Shown: one piece after another, positions 17,058-26,371 of the stretch
Position numbering within the stretch: position 1 is the first letter of the stretch
How the letters are laid out: the number at the start of each line of letters is the position of its first letter
Origin: JADZAI01 sp964390465
Lineage (GTDB): Bacteria > Pseudomonadota > Alphaproteobacteria > Micropepsales > Micropepsaceae
Direction of reading: 5' to 3'
Length of the DNA: 64,000 nucleotides
NCBI GenBank assembly: GCA_964390465.1
Contig: CAYMIJ010000005.1
Span: forward strand, 62,001-126,000
The notes under the pieces: generated by a model
The model's database searches: none
Seen by the model: only the letters and a program-made list of their open reading frames with translations
What the model was told of the DNA's origin: nothing
Made by a program: the position numbers and the translations under genes

Positions 17058-19058
17058 TCAGTAATCCATGACGATGGGCTCGTACTCACCCCGTCCCTCA
17101 CAATGCGCCGCCCATAGAAGCGCCTGATCCTCCATCGCCTGCCGCCATGTCACGCGCTGCCCACGGCGCAGGGGGCTGGCGATGGTGCGTGATGCCGCCG
17201 CTTCATAACCGCGCACGAGGCCCTGCCACGCCACACGATCCATTTTCACAAAGCCTGTGGACTGTTTTGCAAACATGGCAGGGCTCACTGCCCGCCGATT
17301 GACCAGAGCCACCGCCACTGATTCAACCAGCGCGGAGCGAAACTCTTCCATCAGGTCATGGACCAGCGCCTCGCGGCCATCATCGGCGGTGCTATGGAGC
17401 GCGCCAAAGCCCGGATGCAGACCGGCCCGCACCACGGCAATGCGTATATCGCGCGACAGCAGGGCGGTAAGTGCGTTCAACAGCGCGTCGAACGGTCCGC
17501 CCGCCGGGCGACGGCGGCGCTTGCCGGTGAACCCCATGTCATAATCCAGAGCACGGCCGAGCGCAGGCCAGTAGAGCGCCGCCGACTGCCCCTCAAATCC
17601 CATCGCGGCCTCGACACTGGCTGGCCTGATGAGACGGCGCAGGATCCGCCCCATCTGTGCGGCTGCCGCCGCCACATCCCCATCGCGGCGGACGCGATTC
17701 AGACGGTGGAGGACAGCACGCTGACAGCGTATGCGGCCTGCCACCACGCGACGCGCCAGCTCAAGCCGCCGCAACGGATCAAGATGCAGTGCTGCCTGTG
17801 TCATCTGCCGGCGACCACGTGCCGCAACAGAGGGTTCGCCTTCAAAAATGCCGATGGTTTCACCAAGCCCATTGACGCGGGCAACCATGACGCCGCTGGC
17901 CGCCGCCAGATCGAGCGCAGCCATGTCGCACGCCGTTTCCGGCCACAGCTCGATGCGCCCCACCCTTCCATGCGGCACGAGCAGAACTGGCGCACCATCA
18001 TCCAGCACCGAGAAGGCCTCGCCCGCTACAGACACACACCGCCCCGCTTCCATGACATAGAGCACCCGAAAACCCGGCGCATGGGTGCCAGCGGCCGTGT
18101 CATTGTCATCGCTGGCATCTGCTGGTGACAGGGCTGCTTCTGCTGCGCGGATTGCATCTTCCGGCGGCACTTCGTCCTCAACAGCTTTCAGTGCCAGTGA
18201 ACGCACAAACATGTGCCCGAGGAAACGAAAGCCCTGATCGAAACTGGCGATGCGGGTTTTTTCCGCATTGAGAGTGAGGCCGTGCTCGCCCAGAAGGCCC
18301 GCCACCCGCTTCAGCGCGCCTTCGGCTGCGGCTTCGCTTTTGGTAAGCAGCACGAAATCATCGGCATAGCGCACAAGCCGCACGCCACGCCCTTCAATCG
18401 CTTCGTCAACCCCATCGAGATACAGATTGGCCAGCGCCGGAGAAAGCGGCGAACCCTGTGCCAGACCCACCCCGCCCGGCGCGTTCCATTCCAGCCACAG
18501 CGCCACCAGATCCAGAATGGCATCCGAGCCGGTCAGCCTGCCCAGCCGCGCCAGCAGAGGTTCGTGTGGCACACTTTCAAAGAAGCGCGAGATGTCGGCA
18601 TCGACCACATGCACAAAGCCCTGACGCCTCAGCGCCGCCACCCGGCGCACTGCGTCGGCAACCCCACGACCCTTGCGATAGGCAAAGCTGGACTCTTCCA
18701 ATTCAGGATCAATGACCGGTTGCAGGGCCATCGCCGCAGCCCCCTGCGCCAACCTGTCAACAATGCCGGGAATGTCGATCGGACGCTCGCCGCCCGATGA
18801 TTTGGGCACAAGCACCCGGCGCAGCGGGCCAGGCCTGTAGGTAAAAGCCCTGAGCTTTTCTGACAGCTGGGCGATGGCAGGCTGGGCAAAGGCTTCAAAA
18901 CGGGCGATCGTGATGCCATCACCACCTGCCGCACCACGATTGGACCTGACCTTTTCCCATGCCTGCCACAACTGTGCGGGCGCAGTGGCCAGCCAGAACA
19001 ACGGGTCGGTTCTGGCTGATACATCAGTGTGTTGGCGTGGCGAAGACATCAGGGACAC
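17058..19058 (-). CDS. cas1: Reverse transcriptase-Cas1 fusion
   Basis: A 666-residue fusion. The N-terminal half (about 30-290) is a group II intron-like reverse transcriptase: motif A VVDADISRFF (Asp153, Asp155), motif B QGSPLSPALANLYL, and the active-site YADD at 231-234. The C-terminal half (about 330-666) is Cas1: catalytic Glu489 in GFEGQSA, His555 in GALHS, and the acidic Asp568/Glu572 helix. All metal ligands look intact in both halves. Such fusions can acquire spacers from RNA through reverse transcription in the few systems tested. No Cas6 domain is fused at the N-terminus; Cas6 is separate here. It is transcribed away from the array leader. Confidence 0.96.
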   Translation of the reverse strand: MSLMSSPRQHTDVSARTDPLFWLATAPAQLWQAWEKVRSNRGAAGGDGITIARFEAFAQPAIAQLSEKLRAFTYRPGPLRRVLVPKSSGGERPIDIPGIVDRLAQGAAAMALQPVIDPELEESSFAYRKGRGVADAVRRVAALRRQGFVHVVDADISRFFESVPHEPLLARLGRLTGSDAILDLVALWLEWNAPGGVGLAQGSPLSPALANLYLDGVDEAIEGRGVRLVRYADDFVLLTKSEAAAEGALKRVAGLLGEHGLTLNAEKTRIASFDQGFRFLGHMFVRSLALKAVEDEVPPEDAIRAAEAALSPADASDDNDTAAGTHAPGFRVLYVMEAGRCVSVAGEAFSVLDDGAPVLLVPHGRVGRIELWPETACDMAALDLAAASGVMVARVNGLGETIGIFEGEPSVAARGRRQMTQAALHLDPLRRLELARRVVAGRIRCQRAVLHRLNRVRRDGDVAAAAAQMGRILRRLIRPASVEAAMGFEGQSAALYWPALGRALDYDMGFTGKRRRRPAGGPFDALLNALTALLSRDIRIAVVRAGLHPGFGALHSTADDGREALVHDLMEEFRSALVESVAVALVNRRAVSPAMFAKQSTGFVKMDRVAWQGLVRGYEAAASRTIASPLRRGQRVTWRQAMEDQALLWAAHCEGRGEYEPIVMDY

Positions 19059-19194
19059 GGAGCAGAATGAAACACGCGCATGACATTATTTCCACTGACC
19101 ACCAAATTTTGTCCAGCAAAACCTTTGTCAAGACGCATGTTGTTGGAAATGATCTGTTTTTGACCAGGCTTGACATGATGTTCAGAAGGGGTAG
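19059..19194 (+). promoter_or_regulatory. CRISPR leader / divergent cas promoter
   Basis: A 136-base, relatively AT-rich stretch between the RT-cas1 start and the first repeat. It is placed on the array side opposite the decayed repeat, as expected for a leader, and must also hold the promoter of the RT-cas1 operon. Two TTGAC-like boxes are visible near 19160-19172. No other function seen. Confidence 0.6.
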
Positions 19195-20950
19195 GCTTGA
19201 TGCCTCACCGCATCTTTCGGCGGACGGAAACACTCCAATTTGTAGGTGGGTGAAATTGTCAGGCTTGATGCCTCACCGCATCTTTCGGCGGACGGAAACC
19301 AATTCGGGCGGTGATTTCACTCCCCTTTTTGAGCTTGATGCCTCACCGCATCTTTCGGCGGACGGAAACCCTGCAAGCGTTATTTCCGCCTCGGTCTTTC
19401 CGGCTTGATGCCTCACCGCATCTTTCGGCGGACGGAAACAGCACATCTTCTCCAGCTTCACGTTGGCGTGGCTTGATGCCTCACCGCATCTTTCGGCGGA
19501 CGGAAACACATCGGCATTACCAACATTCCCGATTCTGGGCTTGATGCCTCACCGCATCTTTCGGCGGACGGAAACGCGCACGACCTTCTTGTGATCGCCG
19601 TCGATAAGCTTGATGCCTCACCGCATCTTTCGGCGGACGGAAACCAAGGCTGCGGGGCTTACAGTCGAAGCACTGGGCTTGATGCCTCACCGCATCTTTC
19701 GGCGGACGGAAACCCATCTTCATATAATCCAGAGGGGAAATGCTCTGCTTGATGCCTCACCGCATCTTTCGGCGGACGGAAACCCGGCCAGGTGCCCTCC
19801 AAACGCTCCACAATGCTTGATGCCTCACCGCATCTTTCGGCGGACGGAAACGGGCTATTGGCTCTAACGGTCCACCCAGAGGCTTGATGCCTCACCGCAT
19901 CTTTCGGCGGACGGAAACCAATCATCTTTTGCTGTTGCGCATTTGTGGCAGCTTGATGCCTCACCGCATCTTTCGGCGGACGGAAACCGTTCAGGTTCGC
20001 AATAGCTCCGGCATGGGTGGCTTGATGCCTCACCGCATCTTTCGGCGGACGGAAACAAGTCAAGACCGCCGTTCTCAGCATCGTGCGTGCTTGATGCCTC
20101 ACCGCATCTTTCGGCGGACGGAAACTAAGCTTGTCTCGATACCGCTTTGCATTGGAGCTTGATGCCTCACCGCATCTTTCGGCGGACGGAAACCATTGGG
20201 GAGCAAAGCTCGAATGTGATCGTATGCTTGATGCCTCACCGCATCTTTCGGCGGACGGAAACTTCATCATCTTCAGGTGAGAATTATACGAACGGCTTGA
20301 TGCCTCACCGCATCTTTCGGCGGACGGAAACCTGCAACTGCTTGCAGTTCATCTCATCGATTCGCTTGATGCCTCACCGCATCTTTCGGCGGACGGAAAC
20401 GCCCCGGCCTCACGTGTGGCACGCTCATACAGCTTGATGCCTCACCGCATCTTTCGGCGGACGGAAACTTAGCGCACCGTTGCTTCGTTGGAGGAATAAG
20501 CTTGATGCCTCACCGCATCTTTCGGCGGACGGAAACTTCAATTTTGCTCGTTCACCCAACAGGTACCGGCTTGATGCCTCACCGCATCTTTCGGCGGACG
20601 GAAACGCAAACGAATGGGATGCGGGTTGAGGTTGATAAGCTTGATGCCTCACCGCATCTTTCGGCGGACGGAAACTCCTTGCAATTTTCGCAGTTCTCAC
20701 AGTTTTGCTTGATGCCTCACCGCATCTTTCGGCGGACGGAAACCCGCGATTTCTGTGAGTCGTTTGTGGATAAGGCTTGATGCCTCACCGCATCTTTCGG
20801 CGGACGGAAACCTCCCGGCCCTAAGCGGGACGCGGAAATATGACGCTTGATGCCTCACCGCATCTTTCGGCGGACGGAAACTAGATGCGTTGATGGGTGC
20901 AGGCTTGGCTTTCGTTTGATGCCTCACCGCATGTTTGAGTGCCGTCACGC
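19195..20950 (+). CRISPR. CRISPR array, 25 identical 37-bp repeats plus 1 decayed repeat
   Basis: Twenty-five copies of a 37-bp repeat (5' GCTTGATGCCTCACCGCATC, 3' end CGGCGGACGGAAAC) start at 19195 and recur every 67-70 bases to 20845. All copies read as identical. The 25 spacers are 30-33 bases and all differ. A last copy at 20914 keeps only the first 19 positions with one change and then diverges, marking the leader-distal end, so transcription is on the plus strand. The repeat ends in GGAAAC, as in many type III repeats, and would give the crRNA 5' tag ACGGAAAC. Confidence 0.99.
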
Positions 20951-21183
20951 CTGTAATGGTGTGCGAAGGCATGCCATCCACGCCTTTTCCATGCCGCCCA
21001 AGGCATTGTTATCGGACGAGGCGTCCATGACGAGGCGAAAGCGTAATGTCATGGGCGGTGCCTGGTTTTTCGCCAGCGTCCACTTTATTTAACGCATGCG
21101 AGGTTTCAGCTTGAGACGCCCTCTTGCCAAGCAGATTCCGGCATGTCTAAACTCAAGACAGCCAATAAAATACAGGCCATGCA
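20951..21183 (+). promoter_or_regulatory. Region between array and cas10
   Basis: A 233-base gap before the effector operon. It should contain the cas10 promoter unless the effector genes are read from the array transcript. I see no open frame worth calling and no clear terminator after the decayed repeat. No strong ribosome-binding site precedes the cas10 ATG. Confidence 0.4.
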
Positions 21184-23118
21184 ATGGAAGAGTTTGTGCT
21201 GTGGGTCGAAGGGGTCGATTTCTACGATACGCTGTTTGATACAAACCGAATCTCTATTGTTCGTGGCGCCTCGCGCGCATTGGAGGAAATTGCCCCGGCA
21301 GCTCAGAATGCTTTGGATTTTGCTGGTCTGACCTATCGGATTATTGCGCAGGGCGGCTCTCAGGCCGGGTTTCTGGTCAGTGCCTCAGAACCAGCCATTG
21401 CCAGCGTAACTGATAAACTGAAACACCTTTTTGCCACACAGGGTGAAGACACGCGTGATGTCGAAAGATGCGTCATCAAGCCAGATGTTCCCATTGCTGA
21501 TCTGAACACCCATGCGCCGTTCGCGCATCTGAAAATCCATGTTGCCACAGCCAAAGTCGATGACAGCAATGTCATGGCCGCGCTTGAACGTGCGCGCGCC
21601 CGTGTGCGGGTTGAACAGATGCGCGACCCGGGTGTGCGGCGCACGTTTTCGCCAATGGCGCTTTCAGGGGATGGCAAAACGCCCGCCGCCGAAGCCGACA
21701 GGCCCGGGACCGGACCGTGCCGCTTTGACAGAATTCGCCCCGCCGAAATTTCAGTGAATGGGCCTACCGACACTTCAGGAACATCCGAACCCTGGTGCGT
21801 TTCCCGCGCCTCGGCGGCCCGCTGGCAGTTCGGCAGAGCCCTGCGCCAGCGGATTTATGAAAATGCGCGCTGTGGTGCGAAGCTCGGGCAGACGGCTTTC
21901 TGCGATGACTTGGGCGAAATGGTGGCGAGACTACACCCAAAGCCAAGGGGCAGAGACCTGCCAGCCGCCGCCACCGGAAAGATCGCCATCCTCAGCGCCG
22001 ATGGCGACGGCTTTACCAGTATCCGCAAAAGCATGATTGATGCACTCGGCCCGGCCAACGGGCTCGCCGCCTTTTCAAGGGCCGTGACGCGCTGCATGAA
22101 CACGCTCATCACAACCGTCGCCAAAGAAATTTTCAGTTTCGGTGAGGCCGGCGACAGAGAAAATGCAGCCATTGCAAAGCCCGAGGAAAGTAGAAAGTCC
22201 GAGGAAAGTAGAAAGTCCGAGGAAAGTGAAAACCCCGAGGAAAGTGGAAAGTCCGAGGAAAGTAGAAAGTCCAGAGGAAAAGTACGCCTGACCGAGATGC
22301 AGAGGGATCTTGGCATTGAATGGTTGCATCGCTTTGAAACCCTGACCTTTGGTGGGGAAGACGTGATGTTTGTCGTACCTGCCTGGCTTGGCTGGTGGTT
22401 GGCACTGCGCTTCTTCCAGATCACCGCAGACTTTCGCGTTGAGGTTGCCGATATCAAGGACACTGTGAAGGAGCCCATTCCCGACGGGCATAATCCGGAG
22501 TATTTTAAAAACAAGTTCAGACTGCCTTTTTCAGCAGGCCTTTTGTTCTGCTCGCACAAGACACCCATTCTGTTGGCCCGCGATCTGGCTGAGACACTGT
22601 GCCACAAGGCCAAACGCTCAAATTACGGACTTGAGATCGAGGTGCTGGAAAGCGTTGAGCCGCCGCTCGATGGGCTTGAGGTTATGCGTACCCGTCTGCT
22701 GGGCACAGGATGGGAAAAAACCATCAGTGCGGATGAAAAAAGAAGCCGTTTCACCATCGCACATGATGACGTGAACGCCATTTATTGCGCGCTGTACAGG
22801 TTGTGGGTGAATGAAGAAACAAGACTGCCCACGTCACAGGCCTATCGCATGTTGCGCAAGGCACACGACACAGGTGCCGACATCATGCCAGACGACCCCG
22901 CCAGCGCCGATAAAGCGGCCAGAGAAGCGCTGGCAGATTATTGCGGAAGAATGGGACTTGATCACGGCGCGATTGAAGATCGTATACGCTGCGCCGCACC
23001 AAGCGGGCTAACCGGCAATTTGGCCGCCCAGCTTTATTTCGCCTTGCAACAGCGCGATTACATTCTGGCTGCGGGTTCATGGACTGACGATGCAGCCACC
23101 TGCAGAGAGCAGCCATGA
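21184..23118 (+). CDS. cas10: Cas10, type III signature subunit (HD-less)
   Basis: A 644-residue Cas10/Cmr2-like protein. It starts directly with a palm-like domain containing the typical NRISIVRGAS (21-30); no HD nuclease motif is present upstream or in the first 250 residues, so single-stranded DNA cleavage by an HD domain is not expected. The second palm has SADGDGF at 271-277 and GGED at 390-393 in place of the usual GGDD, followed by SAGLLFCSHKTPI. Glu at the third position is allowed in related GGDEF/GGEEF cyclases, so nucleotide signalling could remain. Residues 334-363, between the two motifs, are a run of EESRKS-like hexapeptides. It overlaps the next gene by ATGA. Confidence 0.92.
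   Translation: MEEFVLWVEGVDFYDTLFDTNRISIVRGASRALEEIAPAAQNALDFAGLTYRIIAQGGSQAGFLVSASEPAIASVTDKLKHLFATQGEDTRDVERCVIKPDVPIADLNTHAPFAHLKIHVATAKVDDSNVMAALERARARVRVEQMRDPGVRRTFSPMALSGDGKTPAAEADRPGTGPCRFDRIRPAEISVNGPTDTSGTSEPWCVSRASAARWQFGRALRQRIYENARCGAKLGQTAFCDDLGEMVARLHPKPRGRDLPAAATGKIAILSADGDGFTSIRKSMIDALGPANGLAAFSRAVTRCMNTLITTVAKEIFSFGEAGDRENAAIAKPEESRKSEESRKSEESENPEESGKSEESRKSRGKVRLTEMQRDLGIEWLHRFETLTFGGEDVMFVVPAWLGWWLALRFFQITADFRVEVADIKDTVKEPIPDGHNPEYFKNKFRLPFSAGLLFCSHKTPILLARDLAETLCHKAKRSNYGLEIEVLESVEPPLDGLEVMRTRLLGTGWEKTISADEKRSRFTIAHDDVNAIYCALYRLWVNEETRLPTSQAYRMLRKAHDTGADIMPDDPASADKAAREALADYCGRMGLDHGAIEDRIRCAAPSGLTGNLAAQLYFALQQRDYILAAGSWTDDAATCREQP
22192..22281 (+). repeat. 18-bp tandem repeat inside cas10
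   Basis: About five tandem copies of an 18-base unit (consensus GAGGAAAGTAGAAAGTCC) encode charged hexapeptides of the EESRKS type. The frame is kept. Some units carry base changes, so the expansion is not brand new. It lies between the two halves of the palm domain, probably in a surface loop. Confidence 0.85.
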
Positions 23119-24989
23119 CCGCGCCCGCAAAACTCGGCCGGTATGTCTTCAAGGTGAGCGTGCGGGTGAAAAGCCCCTTCCTGTTCGGCAGCCTCGACAG
23201 CAGCACGGTCGGCATGGATGCACAGTGCCTGACCAATGCCGATGGCGACCCCATCCTGCCTGCCGATCATCTGAAAGGACTGCTTGTCCACGCTTTCGGG
23301 ATTCTTCAGTCGCGCAGCGTCAAGGTGGTGAATGGCATCAGCGCAGAAGGGCTGTTCGGCGCCCAATCGCAGGCGGAGGTGGGGCAAAAGGTAGACAGTG
23401 CCGCTTTGGGCGACGCCTATTTTCCACGGACAGGGCGTCTGATATTCAGCGATCTCGTCGCCAGTGAGTATCATCATGGCAACCCCGCCGAGAGCGTTCG
23501 GTTTTCTGACTGGCGGAAGAACCCGGCAAGCGAACGCGCCAATACCCGCATCAAGATCGACGCGGATACCGGCACGGTCAAAGACGGCATGTTACAGGTG
23601 ATCGACCTGGCTGCGCCGCTGGGTGCCCTTGTGGATTTCACCGGTGAGATTGTCTTCTGGTCCACAGAGGCCGAGGCCAAGTGCACAGGCAGGGCGCTGC
23701 AAAATGCGCTGTGTCTCATTCCCTGGTTCGGTGCGCTGCGCAGCATCGGCTTTGGCGAACACATTTCTGAAAATTCGAAGATTATTGATCCAACCATCGA
23801 GAGAGCGAATATTGATAAAACCATCGAGCGCGCGCTGCCATCCTCATCGTTTCAGGCGATCGAACGTTTTGAGCTGGACGGCCAGTTCGACCGCCCGTTT
23901 CTTGTCGACAGCCAGCGACTGGGCGGCAATTTCTTCATCGGAGCAGACATCATTCCCGGCGCAGTCGTCAAAGGGGCTCTTGCCGACGCACTGACCCGTC
24001 ATGGCCACAATCCGCGGTCAGGCACGCTAGAAGCCGTACTGACCGCTTTGCGGATTTCGCACGGCTTCCCCGTCGAGCCGGAAACCGGCGTGCTCTACGA
24101 GCGGGCCCTGCCTCTGGCGGTGAAAGCGTATCAGGACGAGTTTGGAGTCACACGGTCGGATGCGCAGGAAGACGGGCTGCTGAATGGGTTCTGCGCCGAC
24201 TTCCAGAACGACTGGAAACCAGCAACACGCGCAGCGTTGAGGAAACGGCTCTGCCGCCCCGAAACCGTGATTGCCAAACTCCCGCGCGGCCACACCGCCA
24301 TCAACCCCCAAACCGGCGTGGCTGAAGAGGCGAAACTGTTCATCGAGGTCGCGCGGGATCACCGCTGCTGGTTCCGCTTTGTGTTTGACTTTGGTAAAAT
24401 GGTTACGACCCACGCACAGGAAGTTGGGTTCATCCTGAAAGCGCTTCAGGACGGGCTTGACGGTGTTGGCAAGACACGGGCGACCCTGCGCTTTGAAAAC
24501 CAGAGCACCCATGCGGCGCCTTCCAAAGCCCTGAACGGTGATCATGTCACGTTGATGCTGGAAACACCTGCCGCATTGCTGGACCCTGACGGGATAGGCG
24601 CGCCAATTGAAAATGGCCGTCCGCTTCCAGCGTTCAAACAGCTGGAATATTACTTCCAGAAAGTTCTGCCCGGCGCGACACTGGTGAATGCCTATCTGGC
24701 ATTGAAGCGCGTGGGCGGCTTTCCTGTTCAGCGCCGACGGGGCCACGGCCGCACCGAGTATTATCCCTGCACCATGTTCCTGCCGGGATGCTGCTTCGTG
24801 CTGAAAGATGCCGACAAAGCCCGCCTTGAAGAGCTCGCGCGGAGCGGTTTACCGGCGATGTGTTGGGACAATGGCACGCTCGTGGCGATGAACGACTGGA
24901 AAACCTTCCCCTGGCTGCCTGCTGCCGGTTATGGCGAAATCAGCATCGCCTCAGATGCGCTGGCTTTCACTGGGAGCGCACCGCGATGA
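23115..24989 (+). CDS. RAMP fusion: Cas7-like plus Cas5/Csx10-like
   Basis: A 624-residue protein with two RAMP units. The first (about 8-225) has a PFLFGSLD strand, LPADHLKGLL at 48-57 in the place of the usual IPGSSLKG, and the glycine loop GALRSIGFGEH at 206-216. The second (about 245-624) has IIPGAVVKGALADAL at 279-293 and a C-terminal stretch KRVGGFPVQRRRGHGR from 531 followed by a final glycine turn, which resembles the C-terminal half of Csx10 (the Cas5-like subunit of III-D). I infer a fused Cas7-Cas5 backbone subunit that would hold the crRNA 5' tag. No third Cas11-like part is evident. It overlaps both neighbours by ATGA. Confidence 0.72.
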   Translation: MTAPAKLGRYVFKVSVRVKSPFLFGSLDSSTVGMDAQCLTNADGDPILPADHLKGLLVHAFGILQSRSVKVVNGISAEGLFGAQSQAEVGQKVDSAALGDAYFPRTGRLIFSDLVASEYHHGNPAESVRFSDWRKNPASERANTRIKIDADTGTVKDGMLQVIDLAAPLGALVDFTGEIVFWSTEAEAKCTGRALQNALCLIPWFGALRSIGFGEHISENSKIIDPTIERANIDKTIERALPSSSFQAIERFELDGQFDRPFLVDSQRLGGNFFIGADIIPGAVVKGALADALTRHGHNPRSGTLEAVLTALRISHGFPVEPETGVLYERALPLAVKAYQDEFGVTRSDAQEDGLLNGFCADFQNDWKPATRAALRKRLCRPETVIAKLPRGHTAINPQTGVAEEAKLFIEVARDHRCWFRFVFDFGKMVTTHAQEVGFILKALQDGLDGVGKTRATLRFENQSTHAAPSKALNGDHVTLMLETPAALLDPDGIGAPIENGRPLPAFKQLEYYFQKVLPGATLVNAYLALKRVGGFPVQRRRGHGRTEYYPCTMFLPGCCFVLKDADKARLEELARSGLPAMCWDNGTLVAMNDWKTFPWLPAAGYGEISIASDALAFTGSAPR

Positions 24990-26371
24990 CCAAACCCCTG
25001 TTCGATTTCACCACGAAGCGCGATTTTCACGCAGAACTTATAGTCATATCGCCGCTGCATGTCGGATCCGGGATGGATGTTAAGGAACCGGAATTGCAGG
25101 TCGAGACGGATGGCGGGCAAGTAAACGCGGAGGTAGCGGAGATTGTCAGGGATGGGCACGGCAAGCCCTATATCCCGGGCAGTACGCTGAAAGGCGCGCT
25201 GCGCGCCCGTCTGGCAGCGCTGACCGACGAAGAAATGGCAGAGAAGCTGTTCGGGAAGGCTGGCGATGATTCCAGCATCATGAGCGCGCTTGTCGTATAT
25301 GGCGCGGAGTTTTCCTCGGCACCAAAAGATTGCACGCTGCCGCGCTACGAATCTTCGCACGGCACTTTCATCAGCGCCCGCACGGCCATTGACGGCGGGC
25401 GCGGCACGGTCGTTCAGCACAAACTGTTCCACGCCAGGCAGGTCGCGCCGGGCGCGACCTTCAAATTTCATGTGACCCTGTTTGAGATAGGCGACAAGGA
25501 TAACGAGCAACTCTGCACACTGCTGTTGAAGGACATGGCAGAATCCGGATTGCGGCTTGGGCGCGGCGGCGCTGACGCCGCTGGGCGGCTGAAGGTCAGC
25601 AACCCGTCTGCCAGCGAATCAAACATGAATTTGGAATCCGGCGTTCTGACAAACCGGTCCGTATCCGGGGGCTGGTCGTTCCCGACGCTGGATGCAGACG
25701 TCAAACAACGGCTTGGGGCAAAGCCCGCGTGCAAGCCGGATGTTTTCACATTCACTGCGTATGACGATCCGTTTTTCGTCAATGACTGGCATTGGTCCAG
25801 TAAGGGTGAAATGAAAAAACGCAAAGATGAGGCCAGGAAAGCAGCAAATGATCCCAAGGCCAGATCTGATAAGGCGCAATTGCAGGCGCTGCGGCGCAAG
25901 GCTGACGAACCCGAATTGACCGGGGAAAGTCTGATGGGCGTGCTGCGGTCACGCGCCACTTGGCTGGCAGCGCGCGAAAAAGCCCGCGCAACAGGCGAAC
26001 AGCGCAGCCCTGCCTATGATGAGAACCATGTCTCTATCCTGTTCGGCAGTCAGGATCGCAAGGCGCATTTGACATTGCGCGCGCTGGATTTTGAAAAAGC
26101 CGGCCCCGCCATCCGCGTGGCGTCCGTGCGGCTCGACCGGCTGGCGCACGGCCCCATGGACAGCGCGCTGTTTGACGCAGAGCCGTTCACAGGATGTGCC
26201 TACAAGGCTGTCTTTGACTACCTGCCCAGGCCCAACGGCAAAAGCTGTCAGGACGAAGGCAAGCTGAAAGAGGCCCTATTCGAAGACTTGGAAAAAAATG
26301 GCCTGATACTTGGCCATGCAGGCAATCGCGGCTTCGGATGGTTCAAGGCAGTGAAGGACAGTGCGCCATGA
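24986..26371 (+). CDS. Double Cas7 RAMP protein (Csm3-like, two units)
   Basis: A 461-residue protein with two Cas7-type units. Unit one: ISPLHVGSGMD at 21-31, IPGSTLKGAL at 63-72 and the glycine loop SGLRLGRGGADAAG at 187-200. Unit two: LTGESLMGVLRSR at 311-323, VRLDRLAHGP, and LGHAGNRGFGWF at 442-453. A lysine-rich stretch (about 273-305) sits just before the unit-two loop. In Csm3 a conserved Asp of the N-terminal loop cuts target RNA; Asp31 is in that place in unit one. The layout matches the Cas7-2x subunit of III-Dv complexes. The start at 24986 is set by the ATGA overlap; the frame is open further upstream. Confidence 0.8.
   Translation: MTKPLFDFTTKRDFHAELIVISPLHVGSGMDVKEPELQVETDGGQVNAEVAEIVRDGHGKPYIPGSTLKGALRARLAALTDEEMAEKLFGKAGDDSSIMSALVVYGAEFSSAPKDCTLPRYESSHGTFISARTAIDGGRGTVVQHKLFHARQVAPGATFKFHVTLFEIGDKDNEQLCTLLLKDMAESGLRLGRGGADAAGRLKVSNPSASESNMNLESGVLTNRSVSGGWSFPTLDADVKQRLGAKPACKPDVFTFTAYDDPFFVNDWHWSSKGEMKKRKDEARKAANDPKARSDKAQLQALRRKADEPELTGESLMGVLRSRATWLAAREKARATGEQRSPAYDENHVSILFGSQDRKAHLTLRALDFEKAGPAIRVASVRLDRLAHGPMDSALFDAEPFTGCAYKAVFDYLPRPNGKSCQDEGKLKEALFEDLEKNGLILGHAGNRGFGWFKAVKDSAP

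Noticed and set aside
20744..20774. Spacer 23 containing a DnaA-box-like TGTGGATAA
   Set aside because: A single 9-base match within a spacer is expected by chance; no link to replication is implied.
19195..20981. Several open frames on both strands across the CRISPR array, with repeating MPHRIFRRTET-like or FRPPKDAVRHQA-like peptides
   Set aside because: They are translations of the identical repeats; frames stay open because the repeat has no stop in those registers. Not real genes.
20951..21183. Leader on the right side of the array
   Set aside because: The decayed repeat at 20914 marks the leader-distal end, and the repeat ending GGAAAC is on the plus strand; the leader is better placed at 19059-19194.
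21360..22613. Antisense open frames opposite cas10 (and similar ones opposite many GC-rich genes)
   Set aside because: Shadows from high GC at third codon positions; no family motifs, no start signals, and the sense strand encodes clear proteins.
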